NCBI GenBank assembly: GCA_021186555.1
Contig: JAJKFL010000004.1
Location: 27,432,406 to 27,496,405, forward strand
DNA: 64,000 bases
Reading direction: 5' to 3'
From: Reticulitermes speratus
Taxonomy: Eukaryota > Arthropoda > Insecta > Blattodea > Rhinotermitidae
Every line of letters starts with the position of its first letter. Positions within the stretch are counted from its first letter, which is position 1. Positions 47,850 to 58,624 of this stretch are shown here, in pieces. Position numbers and translations under genes: made by a program. The notes below the pieces were generated by a model. It was not told the DNA's origin and ran no database searches. It was given only the letters and a program-made list of their open reading frames with translations.

Positions 47850-49195
47850 CCCCTTAGTTCTGTTTCTGTCTTGTAGACTAGATTGCCTTAGGAAGTCTGC
47901 TCTTAAATGTAGCCTTGGAACAATCCCGCCGCCGAGCGAGATGCAGAGAATGTAGCGCTGTTTACGTGTGTTCGAGAAGTATACGTTTAGAATTCTGAGG
48001 TTTTTGCATGGTTTTCCTCAGTCACCTCATAAAATCCTGGGGACTACCACGAGTAGGTAATAATCGCTACCTGTCAAGTCCTTTGCGATTCGTCATTCAC
48101 AAATCACCTTGTCGTGAATTTAATTTAAATTCCTAGCTTAATATACATACATAAAAGAAAATAATTTTAATACTTACGAAGGACATCCTGAGATAATAAC
48201 AGCTCGTAAAGTACATCGCACTTCGTTACATTGTCACAATAGTCCTATACCTAAGTTCAGTACAGTGAACGTGTAGACTTCTTCCCCTCGTTTCTACCAC
48301 ACAGTGTTTACGGCGAAGGTAAACAAACTTCTTTTTGTAGCTCACCATATATTTTTATATATTTATGGCAGGTGGGCTATTAAGAACTCGCAGATCCAAC
48401 ATCCGCAGACTAATAACGTTTTGTTCCTATGAAAAAAAAATTGTCTGCAGTCATAAATTTTATATCCTTACTATAAATTCTGGCTTATTTTTCACTTCTT
48501 CACAATTCGCGGAGAGCTGTGTGAAATGTTCTGTGGAAATCATAAGTAACAATCTGTGGTCTGTGTGTGTCAGTACTGGCATTCCACACACGCTTGCCAT
48601 GTTACATTTTCTGCTGATGTCAGTGCTGTTTTGTGATTAGTGGCACTGTGGCTGGAAATAAAATATCCTGCACTTATAAAATGGCTTGTAAACGAAGAAA
48701 GTATCAGATATGAACAATCTTGAAGTTTTTCTGAAACAAGAACTTTGTTACGGATGTTAAACCTGTTCTTCCGCTGCTAGGGAAGAAGAAAAATTGGTCT
48801 AAAAGTAAGCCACTGACGAAGCTGGTTCAAGCAGTATGGCTTCTGATTTATGTTTAGGCTGTTAGCTGGTAGGACTGCCGGACAGAACACCGATTGTACC
48901 GCCGCAGGTTTTCGTTATTTGCTCCAGGCCGTCAAGACACATTCCGGGCCGTTACCTCAAATTCGGCTTCACTCCCTCTCCTTTCCGTTTCATTATAGAG
49001 GCCTACTAATAAATCTTCCACTGGACTTTGTATACAATCAGTGCAACTGACAGCACCGCTAAATACGCAAATAAATAAAATAAATAAGTAATAAATTAAT
49101 TAGGAATTAATAAATAAATGAATACACACATAAATGATAAATAAATATATAATTTAATGATGAATGGATAAATACATAAATAATGAAATAAATAA
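47850..49195. other. No gene seen
   Basis: Intronic. A low-complexity (AAAT)n stretch occupies about 49068-49198. Confidence 0.45.
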
Positions 49196-49253
49196 ATATC
49201 AAGAATCACAGTAGATTCAGTCGAACACAACAGCTCATTTACTCAGTATCAGC

Positions 49254-49297
49254 TCAACAACATGTTTCGGCCCAAAGGTCCATCATTAGGTTGACAA
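49254..49297 (-). ncRNA. Hammerhead remnant, left arm
   Basis: Minus strand CUAAUGA (core G5 lost), stem II GGACC/GGGCC region, GAAACAUGUU. Sense to the receptor transcript but core broken. Confidence 0.5.
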
Positions 49298-49455
49298 GAA
49301 TGGAAGAATAAATACACAGTTTAGATGTAAATTCAGATCTCAGTTTCTTACGTTGATATATATTACATATAAGGAAGTAGAGTAATATGTATCAGTGTAA
49401 GAACTTGGTATCTCAATTTACATTCTAAACTGTGTATTTATTCTTCCATTCTTGC

Positions 49456-49494
49456 CAACCTGATGATGGACCGTTGGGCCGAAACATGTTGTTG
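49456..49494 (+). ncRNA. Hammerhead motif, right arm, intact core
   Basis: Stem I CAAC, CUGAUGA at 49460-49466, stem II GGACC/GGGCC with one A-G mismatch, GAAACAUGUU, stem I GUUG. Triplet GUU. Antisense to the receptor gene. Confidence 0.65.
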
Positions 49495-50494
49495 AGATGA
49501 TACTGAATAAATGAGTTGTTGTGTTCGACTGAATTTACTGTGATTCTTGTTATCTAAAACACAACGGGGATGAATCTTCTTAAAATTATAAATAAGTATG
49601 TTTATTTGAACAGATGAATGTAACGATACGTGGTTCTGAAGGTCGGAGGTGGATGCAGCTGAGTCAGGATCGTGTCCAGCGACGCGCTTAGCTACTGGTA
49701 ATGTTGATCTTGGGGTTTTCCTATCACAGTGTTAGGTGCTAGTTGAGATGTCTACTTCTTTTTTTATGTATTCAAATACTGGAATAGCTGATATATAATT
49801 TAAATATGTACTCAAAATATGTGTTTTATGGTTTGTGAGAATTCAATGTAAATGACTGTCTGTAAATGACGTCCATTTTAAATTTTATTACACGCATAAG
49901 ATGCGGTTATGAAACACAAGATAATGCAAAGATCGACATAAGAAGTGTTGCGGACAAATAATGAAGCCCAACATGAGTACCACGAGTGCCTCGAGTGATG
50001 TCAAACCGATATTCTTCTTCCTTCAGGTTGTAGTTATTTTTTAGAATATCGTAGTCAATATTTACAGGTGTTTGTGACTCGTGTCTTAAGCTCATAGTGT
50101 CAACGGCAAAACAGAAACATACAACTGTCCTTTAACAAACTCCCAGAATAGAAATTCATACGTGTGAGGTCTGGTGATCTGGACGGCCATTGCACAAAAC
50201 CTCTTGTTATAACCAACAATCTATTAGTTCTTTGATGGCTCACTACCTACTTACACAAAAACTGGCGTTTCACTGTAAAACAGCAGATTTAATTTAATGG
50301 AAAGTCAAAAATAAAGCACATTTTCTGGTCCTGTGGCCATTTTGTGATCTTGACGAATATACCTCTTAAGAGGCGACCACAATTACTAGCAGTCTGCTCA
50401 TTAGGAACCAGACTGGAACCATTGAATTTCATACTTCTAAGTGGTACATATTTCAAACGTACCCTGAAATTTCTGTCAGTAATAGGCCTTCGTG

Positions 50495-50909
50495 CCGATC
50501 CCAGTGGCCGTGCGGTCTAAGGCGTGGGTCTTCGGCCGCTAGCTTAATAGGATCGTGGGTTCGAATCCCACCGGGGGCATGGATGTTTGTGTTGTGTTTG
50601 ATGTACGGACGATAGCATGGAACGAAAAGTAACATGCAGGACAAAAAGGACTTCAACAGGACAAAAATGGATCAAAGGGAAAATCCCAGGAATAAGTAAA
50701 AAAAAAAAAAAAAAAAATCCCACCGGAGGCATGGATGTCTGTCTCTTGTGAGTGTTGTGTGTTGTCAGGTAGAGGTCTCTGCGACGAGCTGGTCCCTCGT
50801 CCAGAGGAGTCCTACCGACTGTGGTGTGTCTCAAATGTGTGACCATGAAACCTCGACGAAACGAGGAGGCCCAGGCCCGTATAAGGCTGTCGAGCCATAC
50901 AAAAAAAAA
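50495..50909 (+). mobile_element. SINE S1 split by a younger poly(A) insertion
   Basis: The outer SINE has head GGCCGTGCGGTCTAAGGCG and ends GTCGAGCCATAC plus A run, flanked by a 14-bp duplication AATAGGCCTTCGTG (50481-50494 and 50910-50923). The inner insertion splits it at the B box. Confidence 0.92.
50587..50716 (+). mobile_element. 5'-truncated retroposon tail nested in SINE S1
   Basis: About 110 bp (GTGTTGTGTTTGATGTACGG ... ATCCCAGGAATAAGT) followed by about 19 A. A 23-bp duplication from AATCCCACCGG to GGCATGGATGT lies at 50564-50586 and 50717-50739, one mismatch. Confidence 0.88.
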
Positions 50910-50999
50910 AATAGGCCTTCGTGATTAAAATCGTACAGATTATTCACGGAAAATCCTTGTGTTTCTTTTTAATTGCGGGCATTCTGCTTCAGGCAGCTT

Positions 51000-51260
51000 G
51001 GATAGTGTAATCGGTATAGTGACTAGGCTACTGGTTTTAACGCCGATGAGTCACTCACGGTTTGATTGCCGGCAGATGCAGTTCTTTTCTGTCTGTTGCA
51101 ACGCGCTTGGTGAACCTGTGACCCACTCATCTTCCTGTTCAGTGGGCAGCGGGAGCGCTTTTACCAGGGTAAGGCAAAACAACTCGCCCCCATCTATTAC
51201 GGAGCTCACGCATGAACTCCACGCCCCCATATGCTTTAATTGTGCACACAGGAACAAGCT
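51000..51260 (+). mobile_element. SINE S3-like element, diverged
   Basis: GTGTAATCGGTATAGTGACT, then AGGCTACTGG and a GGTTTGATTGCC B-box relic, then CACTCATCTTCCTGTTCAGT. The distal half differs from other S3 copies. Confidence 0.5.
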
Positions 51261-51299
51261 TTCTTCTACTCTGTTAGTGACGTAGGTGACTACGTTGAT

Positions 51300-52330
51300 T
51301 CCTAGTAAAAGCTTCTTTCTGCTGAATTAATTAAAGTACACCTAATAATGGTTTATCGATATATGTTAATGAAACATGAAATTCTGGGAAGAAATAATGA
51401 CATTTTCCACTCATTACTTGTCATGAAATGAATATCTAAGGAGCCTGCGATGCCTCGTTCTTGGTAAATTTTGAAATTTATTCTCGAGGCTTTCTGTCTT
51501 GCATACGTGTGGCAAAAACCTAAGTCATTAGTTGTCCTGCTAGTATTTTTACTAAAATTCGCTTCTCCTGCTCTGAATAGTGTTCACGTCCGTCTTGTGT
51601 AATAAATGTAAGGATTTGAAAGTTGTAGTGTTTGGAATTTCACAAGCGTAATGCAGTCAGTTTAACCATTATAAACAGTAATAATATATGGATGTGCAAA
51701 CAAAACACGAAAATTGTAATATTGCAAAACTTTTTCTGTTGAATAAATAAGCGAATACGGTCCGTTTACTCATTACGTTATGTGGCACATTACTCGTGCC
51801 TGAAGTACAGTACACAGAACTATAGTTTCACCTGTTTTTATGCGCAGAACTTTGTCGCGGTAAGGGAAAGAACACTTGGAGGGCATTTGGGTGAAGATAT
51901 TGAAGAGAATGTATGGACCTGAGAGTGACCAAATAACTGAAGACGAGGCGAAATGCGTAATGAAAAATTTTGTACTTCCTATTCTTCAGCCATTACTCTT
52001 ACTGGCCTCCCCGTACTCCATCAAATAATTTTTGTTTTACCGTAACAGTGCTTTCTTGCCCTCAAAATTTTTAAATTATTGTACAAAATAAAAATAAATT
52101 CAATAAATAATTGTGATTTCCTTAAAATTTCATACACGCTGTTAGGGGTAGCCATTGTGATTACTTACTCGCCCAGGCGCCAAAAACCCTCGCTACGCCA
52201 CTGCATATTATTGACTAGTTTAGTTCTTGGTCATAAATTAAGTCTGCGGAAGTTTGTGCAAGACAAGACGCGTTGCACAGGATATTTTGCACTGGGGAAG
52301 GCCGCCACTGATTTCCGTTCCTAGTCACTG
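51300..52330. other. Intronic sequence, nothing recognised
   Basis: Receptor intron 3 close to its 5' end. AT-rich, no repeat family identified. Confidence 0.4.
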
Positions 52331-52332
52331 AC

Positions 52333-52530
52333 CTGTATCGGGAACCAGCAGACAGCGAAGATGGCGACCACGACGATGACCATACGGGTGACCCTCTTCT
52401 TGCCCCTCCGGCTCTCTGCAGACACGTGGCCTCCAGGCGCCGCCCCGCGCCACAGCCGCAGTAGCAGCCACAGATACAAGGCACAGATAAGCGCCAAGGG
52501 TGTCACGTACGATGTGGCGAAGAAGGTGAT
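52333..52530 (-). CDS. AstA-R: Allatostatin-A receptor, TM5-ICL3-TM6 exon
   Basis: This exon has 66 codons. The acceptor ends GAGTACAG; the first residues ITFFATSYVTPLAL begin TM5. A short basic ICL3 follows (ESRRGKKRVTRM), the usual G-protein contact region, then TM6 with the CWFP form of the conserved CWxP switch. The donor is GTCAGT at 52332-52327. GC content is clearly above the flanking introns, as expected for a constrained exon. The next intron is the largest seen, 9557 bp, phase 0, and holds a SINE nested in a mariner-like element nested in a hammerhead foldback, a second foldback, pogo-type MITEs and further SINEs. Confidence 0.95.
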
Positions 52531-53132
52531 CTGTACTCAGAGAACAGATATCTGTCAGTCTTGCGAGCAAATGCTGTTACGTCTTCGAACTATTAGCCAC
52601 TTCGCAATTCTGCGTCTTCCCTTCTGTATCTAAGAAGGTAAAGATTAACATTTTAGCACTATAATCGTTCCTACTGTAAGTGTGAAGCTTGATCTGTCAG
52701 TAAATCACCCTAAACTGTCGGCCTTCGTGTGCCGAATCGAAATTTCAGAGACTTTAAACTGTTTCATGTTGACTTAAACCGTCGCAACTGCCCTTCCGCT
52801 AGATGCACTTCTGCTGCTAATGCCATCAGTAGGATACTTGTATATGCAATGGTAGTTCTTTTTTGATTATTGACTTGTTATCAATGTAAATATTGAATCC
52901 GACGCTGTAGTTCGGTCACTGCGACATTTTCAAATCAAGTCATCTATGTTCTGTCAGGTATTGGATTTCTGCCCCAGTAATTCTTTTATATTGTTCTACT
53001 TCATATTCTTTTGTTTCTTTAGTGTTTTGTCTTGTGTATTTGTTCTGTCGTGTATTTTATTTGTGCTTTTGTGCTGGCTTTGTAATTGGCACTTGTGTTG
53101 TTAAGTCTGCACTTTAATAAATACCCATTGAA

Positions 53133-53137
<5 letters not shown>

Positions 53138-53164
<27 letters not shown>
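53138..53164. repeat. (TTA)n microsatellite
   Basis: About nine units, in receptor intron 2. Confidence 0.9.
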
Positions 53165-53166
<2 letters not shown>

Positions 53167-53561
53167 AGCAACATTACAACTTGCTACTTTTTCTAACTAA
53201 ACATTTCTACAGTGAAAATTCTTGTATGTTCTAAACGAAGACATAAGGCAAGTATGAACAAAGTATAATTTTAACACCATCAAAATGCAGAAGATAAAAT
53301 TACTTATTAATAATGTTATAAAAATCCTACATCTTTCGATTTCAGTACTGAATAAGCATCAGGTGTGTATTCTACCAATGAATTAAACATACTAAAGGAT
53401 CATAATCTCACATATGGCACTCATTAATTTTATTTTTGCATGCCTTACCGAACTATATATTAGCTATTTTCTTTACTCTTTGTTCACCGTGCATTGTGAT
53501 ATTAATAAACACTTATTAACCAACAGTTGCACTATTAAAGTAGATTGTCACTTAAAATCAC

Positions 53562-53616
53562 TTGAAATACCCTACATATGTTTCGGTCGTCGAGCGACCA
53601 TCATCAGGGGCTTCAA
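53562..53616 (-). ncRNA. Hammerhead ribozyme, best candidate; sense in receptor intron 2
   Basis: Minus strand: stem I UUGAAGCCC pairs GGGUAUUUCAA, with a 2-nt AU bulge between GCCC/GGGU and UUGAA/UUCAA. Then CUGAUGA, a perfect 5-bp stem II GGUCG/CGACC with loop CUCGA, GAAA, helix III in ACAUAUGU, and GUA. A stem I bulge opposite a stem II loop is the arrangement that speeds natural hammerheads. Cleavage predicted between 53573 and 53572. Confidence 0.85.
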
Positions 53617-53662
53617 TATATGTACAAGCTACACTACGCACTTTCACAGTGAAAGTACGTAG

Positions 53663-53715
53663 TGAAGCTCCTGATGATGGTCGCTCGACGACCGAAACAT
53701 ATGTAGGGTATTTCA
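53663..53715 (+). ncRNA. Hammerhead ribozyme, opposed copy
   Basis: Same core and stem II as 53562-53616. Stem I GCUC/GGGU includes two G-U pairs, then UGAA/UUCA. Antisense to the receptor. Confidence 0.75.
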
Positions 53716-53777
53716 AGTGATTTTAAGTGAAAATCTACTTTAATAGTGCAACTGTTGGTTAATAAGTGCTTATTAAT

Positions 53778-54113
53778 AGCTATTTTCTGTTTCCAACAAT
53801 ATGCAACATACGTTTAATGATTTTAAAAGTTATTACGAAATCACTATATTCCGCCATGTTACAGTGGCAGCCACCACCATTATCAGGGGAAGTTTACCTT
53901 ATAAGCTGAAGCACCGCCATTATAAAGCATTGTTTGCCTTGTTGTGCACTCGCAATAAAATCCACTTCATAACATTCACCAACGTACAAGGTGAACTTCC
54001 CCTGATGATGGTGGCTGCCACCGAAACATGTCGGAATATGGACTGATATTGTAATAATTTTTAAAATCATTAAATGTGTGGTGCATATTGTTGGAAACTT
54101 TTAGACAATAGCT
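53778..54113. repeat. Family A foldback, middle layer
   Basis: Inverted arms of about 110 bp or more: TTTCCAACAATATGCA at the left, TGCATATTGTTGGAAA at the right, and AGCTATT/AATAGCT at the extremes. The minus copy 53846-53900 is damaged (CUGAUAA, GUAAC). Confidence 0.75.
53995..54038 (+). ncRNA. Hammerhead motif, near-intact
   Basis: CUGAUGA at 54002-54008, a perfect 5-bp stem II GGUGG/CCACC with loop CUG, GAAACAUGUC. Stem I is UUCC/GGAA only if one extra C next to the core is left unpaired. Confidence 0.6.
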
Positions 54114-54309
54114 TAATAATAAAAATGAGCGGTATAAATAACAATGTGAAATTTATACATTATCTGTTCGCGTAGTGTAAGTAAATAAATTTACAGAGTG
54201 TACTACTTTTGGTGACTAAGTACTGCAGTCGAAACATGTAGACTTTTGCTATAATATTAATAAATGACAATATTTTGTGTCTTTGTTGATGTTAAAATTA
54301 TATTCTACT

Positions 54310-54364
54310 GAGAACTAATTGGTTTCTGGACTTTGTCCATCGTCCGGAAACCAATTGGTTCTCA
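54310..54364. repeat. Short perfect-stem hairpin
   Basis: GAGAACTAATTGGTTTCTGG and CCGGAAACCAATTGGTTCTC are inverted, with a 13-nt spacer. Located in receptor intron 2. Not hammerhead-related. Confidence 0.7.
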
Positions 54365-54897
54365 ATGTTACATACAATCGTCAGAACCTTGTAGAATTTA
54401 TATTCTACTGGTTTGCGCAAGCACTCGTAAAAAGGAACACAAATCAAGAAAAGTACGTGCTTTGATAATAGAGTATAAGCCAGATATCGTAATTTAATGT
54501 TATACGTAATGTGTATGTTAGTGCACCTAAAAACCCTATGGACAGGTCTAGCCATTTAACGTGTCACTTGATATCCTCTCCTGATTTCCCCGCCCTATTT
54601 CTCTTCTATTTTCATCGCTGTATATGTAATGAGGTGTAAACAACCAACAAGACACCAAGACACATTTTGCTGTCGCTGTACTTATGGCTTACTTACGTCA
54701 GTTTACCCTGTCATTAGTACTTTTTGATCAACTTTTGCTTTTTGAACTTTCGGAAACGGTGCTGGATGCTGGTAATAGATGGAATAGCGACAATTAATCT
54801 GCAAAGTTCCTGTTAATAGAGCCTTTGGGATCATCCTATACCAGATATCGCAGCTTTTACTGTACACAGAATGCCATAATCCATTACAGTAACGCAC

Positions 54898-55089
54898 CTG
54901 GAAGGCTGGTTTGTTGTAACCATCCGGTCTGTTGATGAAGTCAGCCTCGAGGAAGACGCATGCAGTGTGCTCTGCAGAGGAATAGGTGTACTTGACCTCG
55001 CCGTGACTCAGATACACTGGCACAGACGCTACTAGTATCACAACCCAAGTCACTGCGATGGCAGCTATTGCATTGCGTTCCGTGCGTAT
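54898..55089 (-). CDS. AstA-R: Allatostatin-A receptor, TM4 to ECL2 exon
   Basis: This exon has 64 codons, starting IRTERNAIAAIAV directly after a TTTTCTTCAG acceptor, so the protein reads ...HPITSMS-IRTERN across the junction. It encodes the end of ICL2, TM4 (AVTWVVILVASVPVYL) and most of ECL2. The cysteine in HTACVF is the expected partner of the ECL1 cysteine. It ends NKPAFQ before a GTGCGT donor. Reading through the donor gives an unrelated tail, which confirms the exon end. The following intron is 2367 bp, phase 0, and contains the nested hammerhead foldbacks at 53300-54270. Confidence 0.95.
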
Positions 55090-55264
55090 CTGAAGAAAAA
55101 GTATAGTGCCTAAGTCAAGACTGCTTCTCCCTGAAGATACAGGCACTATTATTCAAAACTTCGGCTACAGTCGACGCCTTGTGAGCTTTGAGAAAACTCA
55201 AATCTTCAGCAACACTACTGTGACAATTTCAGATCTCTAAGAGCAATACCTAAAAAGTCACGTT

Positions 55265-55410
55265 CTCCTTGTCCTCGATATGAAGGCACGTAGGGGAAGA
55301 ATGGCTGTACCTCCACCCATTCTTAACCACATCACTAGACAGAGATGGGTGGTTAACTTCACATTCCAGCCGCTTTAACCCCCGGGAAAGAACCCTCGTA
55401 ATCATTAATA
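55265..55410 (-). mobile_element. SINE S3 fragment, inverted
   Basis: CCCGGGAAAGAACCC, CATTAATAGGAGGCTG and the TTCACATTCCAGCCGC block are S3 body in reverse. Confidence 0.5.
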
Positions 55411-55504
55411 GGAGGCTGATTCGATTTAAAAACATAAGGAATATGGTAAAACGAAAGCCTATTAACAGAGCAGTAAAGGAGGTAAGGTCTTCCCGTAGCA
55501 GGCC

Positions 55505-55745
55505 ATGAAGGCACACAGGGAGAGCAGAGGTATAGCTCTACTCATTCTTAACCTCGGCGCTATATGGGAATGGGTGGTCAACGCCACGCCGCGGCCGTTT
55601 TTACCCCGGGAAAGAGACCCGGTGCCAATTGTACAGGAGGATGGGACGTGTGTGAAGAAGAGAAAACCTCTTGCCTCCACCGGCCCTCGAACTCCGAACC
55701 GCCCAGCGCGTAGCGAGTCGCTACACGGACTACGCTGTCCCTGCC
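55505..55745 (-). mobile_element. SINE S3, inverted
   Basis: GGTATAGCTCTACTCATTCT, AACCTCGGCGCTATATGGGA, CAACGCCACGCCGCGGCCGT and CCGGCCCTCGAACTCCGAAC (B-box end). Second S3 within 250 bp. Confidence 0.65.
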
Positions 55746-55799
55746 GCCTTAACACGAGAGCAGCAACAGTTTCCTGAAATTTAGACATAATATTTCTAC

Positions 55800-58620
55800 T
55801 CCACGATCCTACAAGTCGCTGAAAAGAGTTCCATTTTGAAAAATGTAACTTCCAAAAGTGGATACACTGTGCAAAAATGGATTTATTTTGCACAATCGTA
55901 GAGCGCTAGAACTGCTTTGTATCAGACAAAGGCGGCAGCGAATTAAAGGATAACTATTGAACTCGTATTTGGGGTATGCTTATGGCAAGACAGCTTAACA
56001 GTACAAAGATGACCTATGCAAATACTCTTTGGATGCGCTACATATTTGGTGTAAATTCCCCACAAGCCCTCTGGGCCAAGATAAAATATAATTTGCACTC
56101 CTGTGTTTTGCAAAAAAATTCTAATGAAACACATCATTTAAAAACTACACCTTTATGAAAAATGGATTAATTTAAATTTCGGGTTGTACAAACTAACCAC
56201 TGTCCTTTAATCAAGAGAATGCAGTTGACCTGCACAGCGTGGGTAAAGCCCCTTAACACTTGAGAAGACGTTCGTAGAAAGAACATACAGATCATGTCAA
56301 AAACATGAGTCTCTATCACTACATGACCTTCTTTCCACTGGTCGTCATTTATTTGGTGTTTCTTTTGTAACAAGCCTAAGTCAAATTTATGCACACCAGT
56401 AACCACACAAGAACACTATAAAAATAACTGTGTTTTCTTACACGCGAAAACGTGACTGTACTTCAGCCCAAAGTATTTTTAACTGGAATACATCGGTTAC
56501 TGGCCACAAGCAAAGCAAGGTTTTCCTTCCCCAGCGCAAACCACTTCCAAGGTCAACTGCAAACTCCACAGTCACTGTCTTTATTTCTTTGGGATGAAAT
56601 CCTTCTTAAGAAGCTAGCAGTCTCACTGCTGGTCACGAGACTTCTCACCTTTTACAGGACCCGTACTTTCATTACCGCGTTCACAGCAACCCACCACAGG
56701 ACTCTGTCCTAAGCCACATGGATACTATCCACACTGTCTTATCCTGCATCTTTGAAGCCAGTGTTAATCTTCCATACATGCTTGTTTTGTGAAGTGGCTT
56801 CTTCCTTTAATGTTTTTGACTAATATTCTGCTTGCAATTCTCGTGTCTCAGTCGTACTGCATAATCCGCCCCTCTCACAGCTTTTGATGTGGTTACTGTA
56901 TAATTTTTGGTGAGGGTTAATTATTAAGGTACAAATGTTCGTCTCAGTATCCTGTCCTCAAACACCCACAATTCATACTTTTAACAAGTAATTTATTCCT
57001 TTATATACGAACTGTGCCTGTTTTATGTAAGGACTTAGTGCGTACCGCGAAGTAAACACTCTCCACCTCGGTTATACAAAACCAGTCTCTCAATGTTACA
57101 TAAGGCAAAACCCTCTGTTTGTTCTGAGTTCTGCACAAAACATATAAACGAACTGTGAGCGCTATGTAAAATTTCTGAATGTTAAACCTTGTGTTACGTA
57201 AAGTTACCGCTAGGGTTTCAAAGGTTTTAAACGCCCTACAGTGTCTTGCAGGAGGGCTCCGTCGATATGTAATCTTAGTTGTTTAAGATTATGCTGGAGT
57301 ACTGTGAAACGTCTCTGGGTAAACCTGTGTCAGAATGTCTGTGTTAACTGACATAAATGTCGAAACACAGTGCGACAAAGCAAACGGGTATTGGCAGCTG
57401 TTACAAACTCTAAAGCTCGCACATCCTAGACTGTAATGGTTGAATCAAATAACATTAAATGTGTCATAAATTTACATTCGTGTCTATCCAATCAATAGGA
57501 GAATAGAGTTTGAGTCACACGTGCACTTTATCACCATGTCAATAATCCAGTGGAAACGTCTGCTAATGAATGGGATTTAAATTCACAGAAACATTTACTG
57601 TCCTTGGTGGTATTACGGTACTACACTACAGGGGGAAGAAAACACAGACGCGAATTTTTAGCATTAAAATAATTTTGGCAACAGTGAAAAAATGTGCTAG
57701 TAATCTATGTTAAACAGCAGTCACTTGTACCCACTTACTTCTGGTTGTCCTTTGAGCAGTAATAAACCTGCCACACTTTTCATACGATAGGATGTATCGA
57801 ACAAGAACAGAGAACTGAAACACAATTTTTATGGTCAGAAAGTGTGAAAATCCTTCGGAATAACGATATATAGTAAAGACCTATGAGCCAAAGAAAAGAT
57901 TATAAATGATGGAGAAGTTGCAATGAGCGCAGACAAACCTCACTAATGATGTGCTTTCTTGGAAGCCATGGAATTTACAGGGTGTAAATGTAATGGTATA
58001 TCTATCAACGTATCCGGGACAACAGGAGAATCAGCAGTGACGAAAAATAAATGTTAAATTTTGCTTTATGAATACACTAACAAGAAGTCTGTTTGGCGTA
58101 GGCTATATTGTGCAGGTTTGTAACATTACTACGCACATGATAGACGTAGGCTATATTGTGCAGGTTTGTAACATTACTACGCACATGATAGACGTTACGT
58201 TGAAGTTAAACTTGATGTTATAAACTTTAAATCATCCTGATAATTTGAAAACTGCTTTCACAAAAGTTAGGTATGATTAGGCTGATCAGATGTCCACTTT
58301 TTCCCGCACGTGTTTTCTTTTTAAAGGTAACTTCCGATATCGTGGCTGTTGTTTGTTAAATTGATGGAATGTCATGCATCTCTACATGTCATTGTTACAC
58401 AGTTAACACCTTCAATTATCAATTTTTTTCTGTTGCTTTGAAGCAGCTGCACTTTTAAGAACACTAACTCTTGGAGTGCCGGTGAGTGACATAATTGAAT
58501 CGTCGCAAGAAATGAATGATAACTTTTGTTAAGTAGAAGGCCGGTTTTATGCACTTGCGGCTTTAGATAATCTTAGGTTTGTGTTTGTTGTTTATCTTCA
58601 ACAGTAAGTACATGATAATA
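55800..58620. other. Receptor intron; retroelement scrap only
   Basis: 56580-56760 is a worn copy of the 44520 retroelement tail in the same orientation (CATTACCGCGTTCACAGCAA). A 48-bp direct duplication is at 58097-58192. Nothing else recognised. Confidence 0.5.
58097..58192. repeat. 48-bp perfect tandem duplication
   Basis: The unit beginning CGTAGGCTATATTGTGCAGG is repeated at 58145 without visible change. Confidence 0.95.
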
Positions 58621-58624
58621 TTGT

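Larger units (their letters stand above)
49200..49550. repeat. Long family A foldback, arms about 170 bp
   Basis: Nearly the whole interval is one inverted repeat: AAGAATCACAGTAGATTCAG at the left, CTGAATTTACTGTGATTCTT at the right. Mirrored blocks include TTCTTCCATTCTTG and ATACACAGTTTAGA. Divergence between arms looks about 10 percent by eye. Lies in receptor intron 3. Confidence 0.85.
53473..53776. mobile_element. Family A foldback, youngest layer
   Basis: Arms 53500-53625 and 53650-53776 are almost perfect inverted repeats, from ATTAATAAACACTTATTAAC to GTTAATAAGTGCTTATTAAT. A 12-bp direct repeat TAGCTATTTTCT at 53461-53472 and 53777-53788 looks like the target-site duplication. Both hammerheads retain intact cores. 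Confidence 0.85.
53310..54270. repeat. Outermost of three nested hammerhead foldbacks
   Basis: The minus-strand remnant 53325-53372 (CUGAUGC ... GAAAGAUGUAGGAUUUU) and the plus-strand remnant 54203-54250 (GGUGACUAAG ... GAAACAUGUAGACUUUU) are mirror copies with TTATTAATAATGTTATA / TATAATATTAATAA flanks. Both cores are decayed, consistent with this being the oldest layer. Confidence 0.55.

Noticed and set aside
55462-55893. 143-codon minus-strand frame
   Set aside because: Most of it overlaps an inverted SINE S3; the rest has no recognisable content and sits inside a receptor intron.
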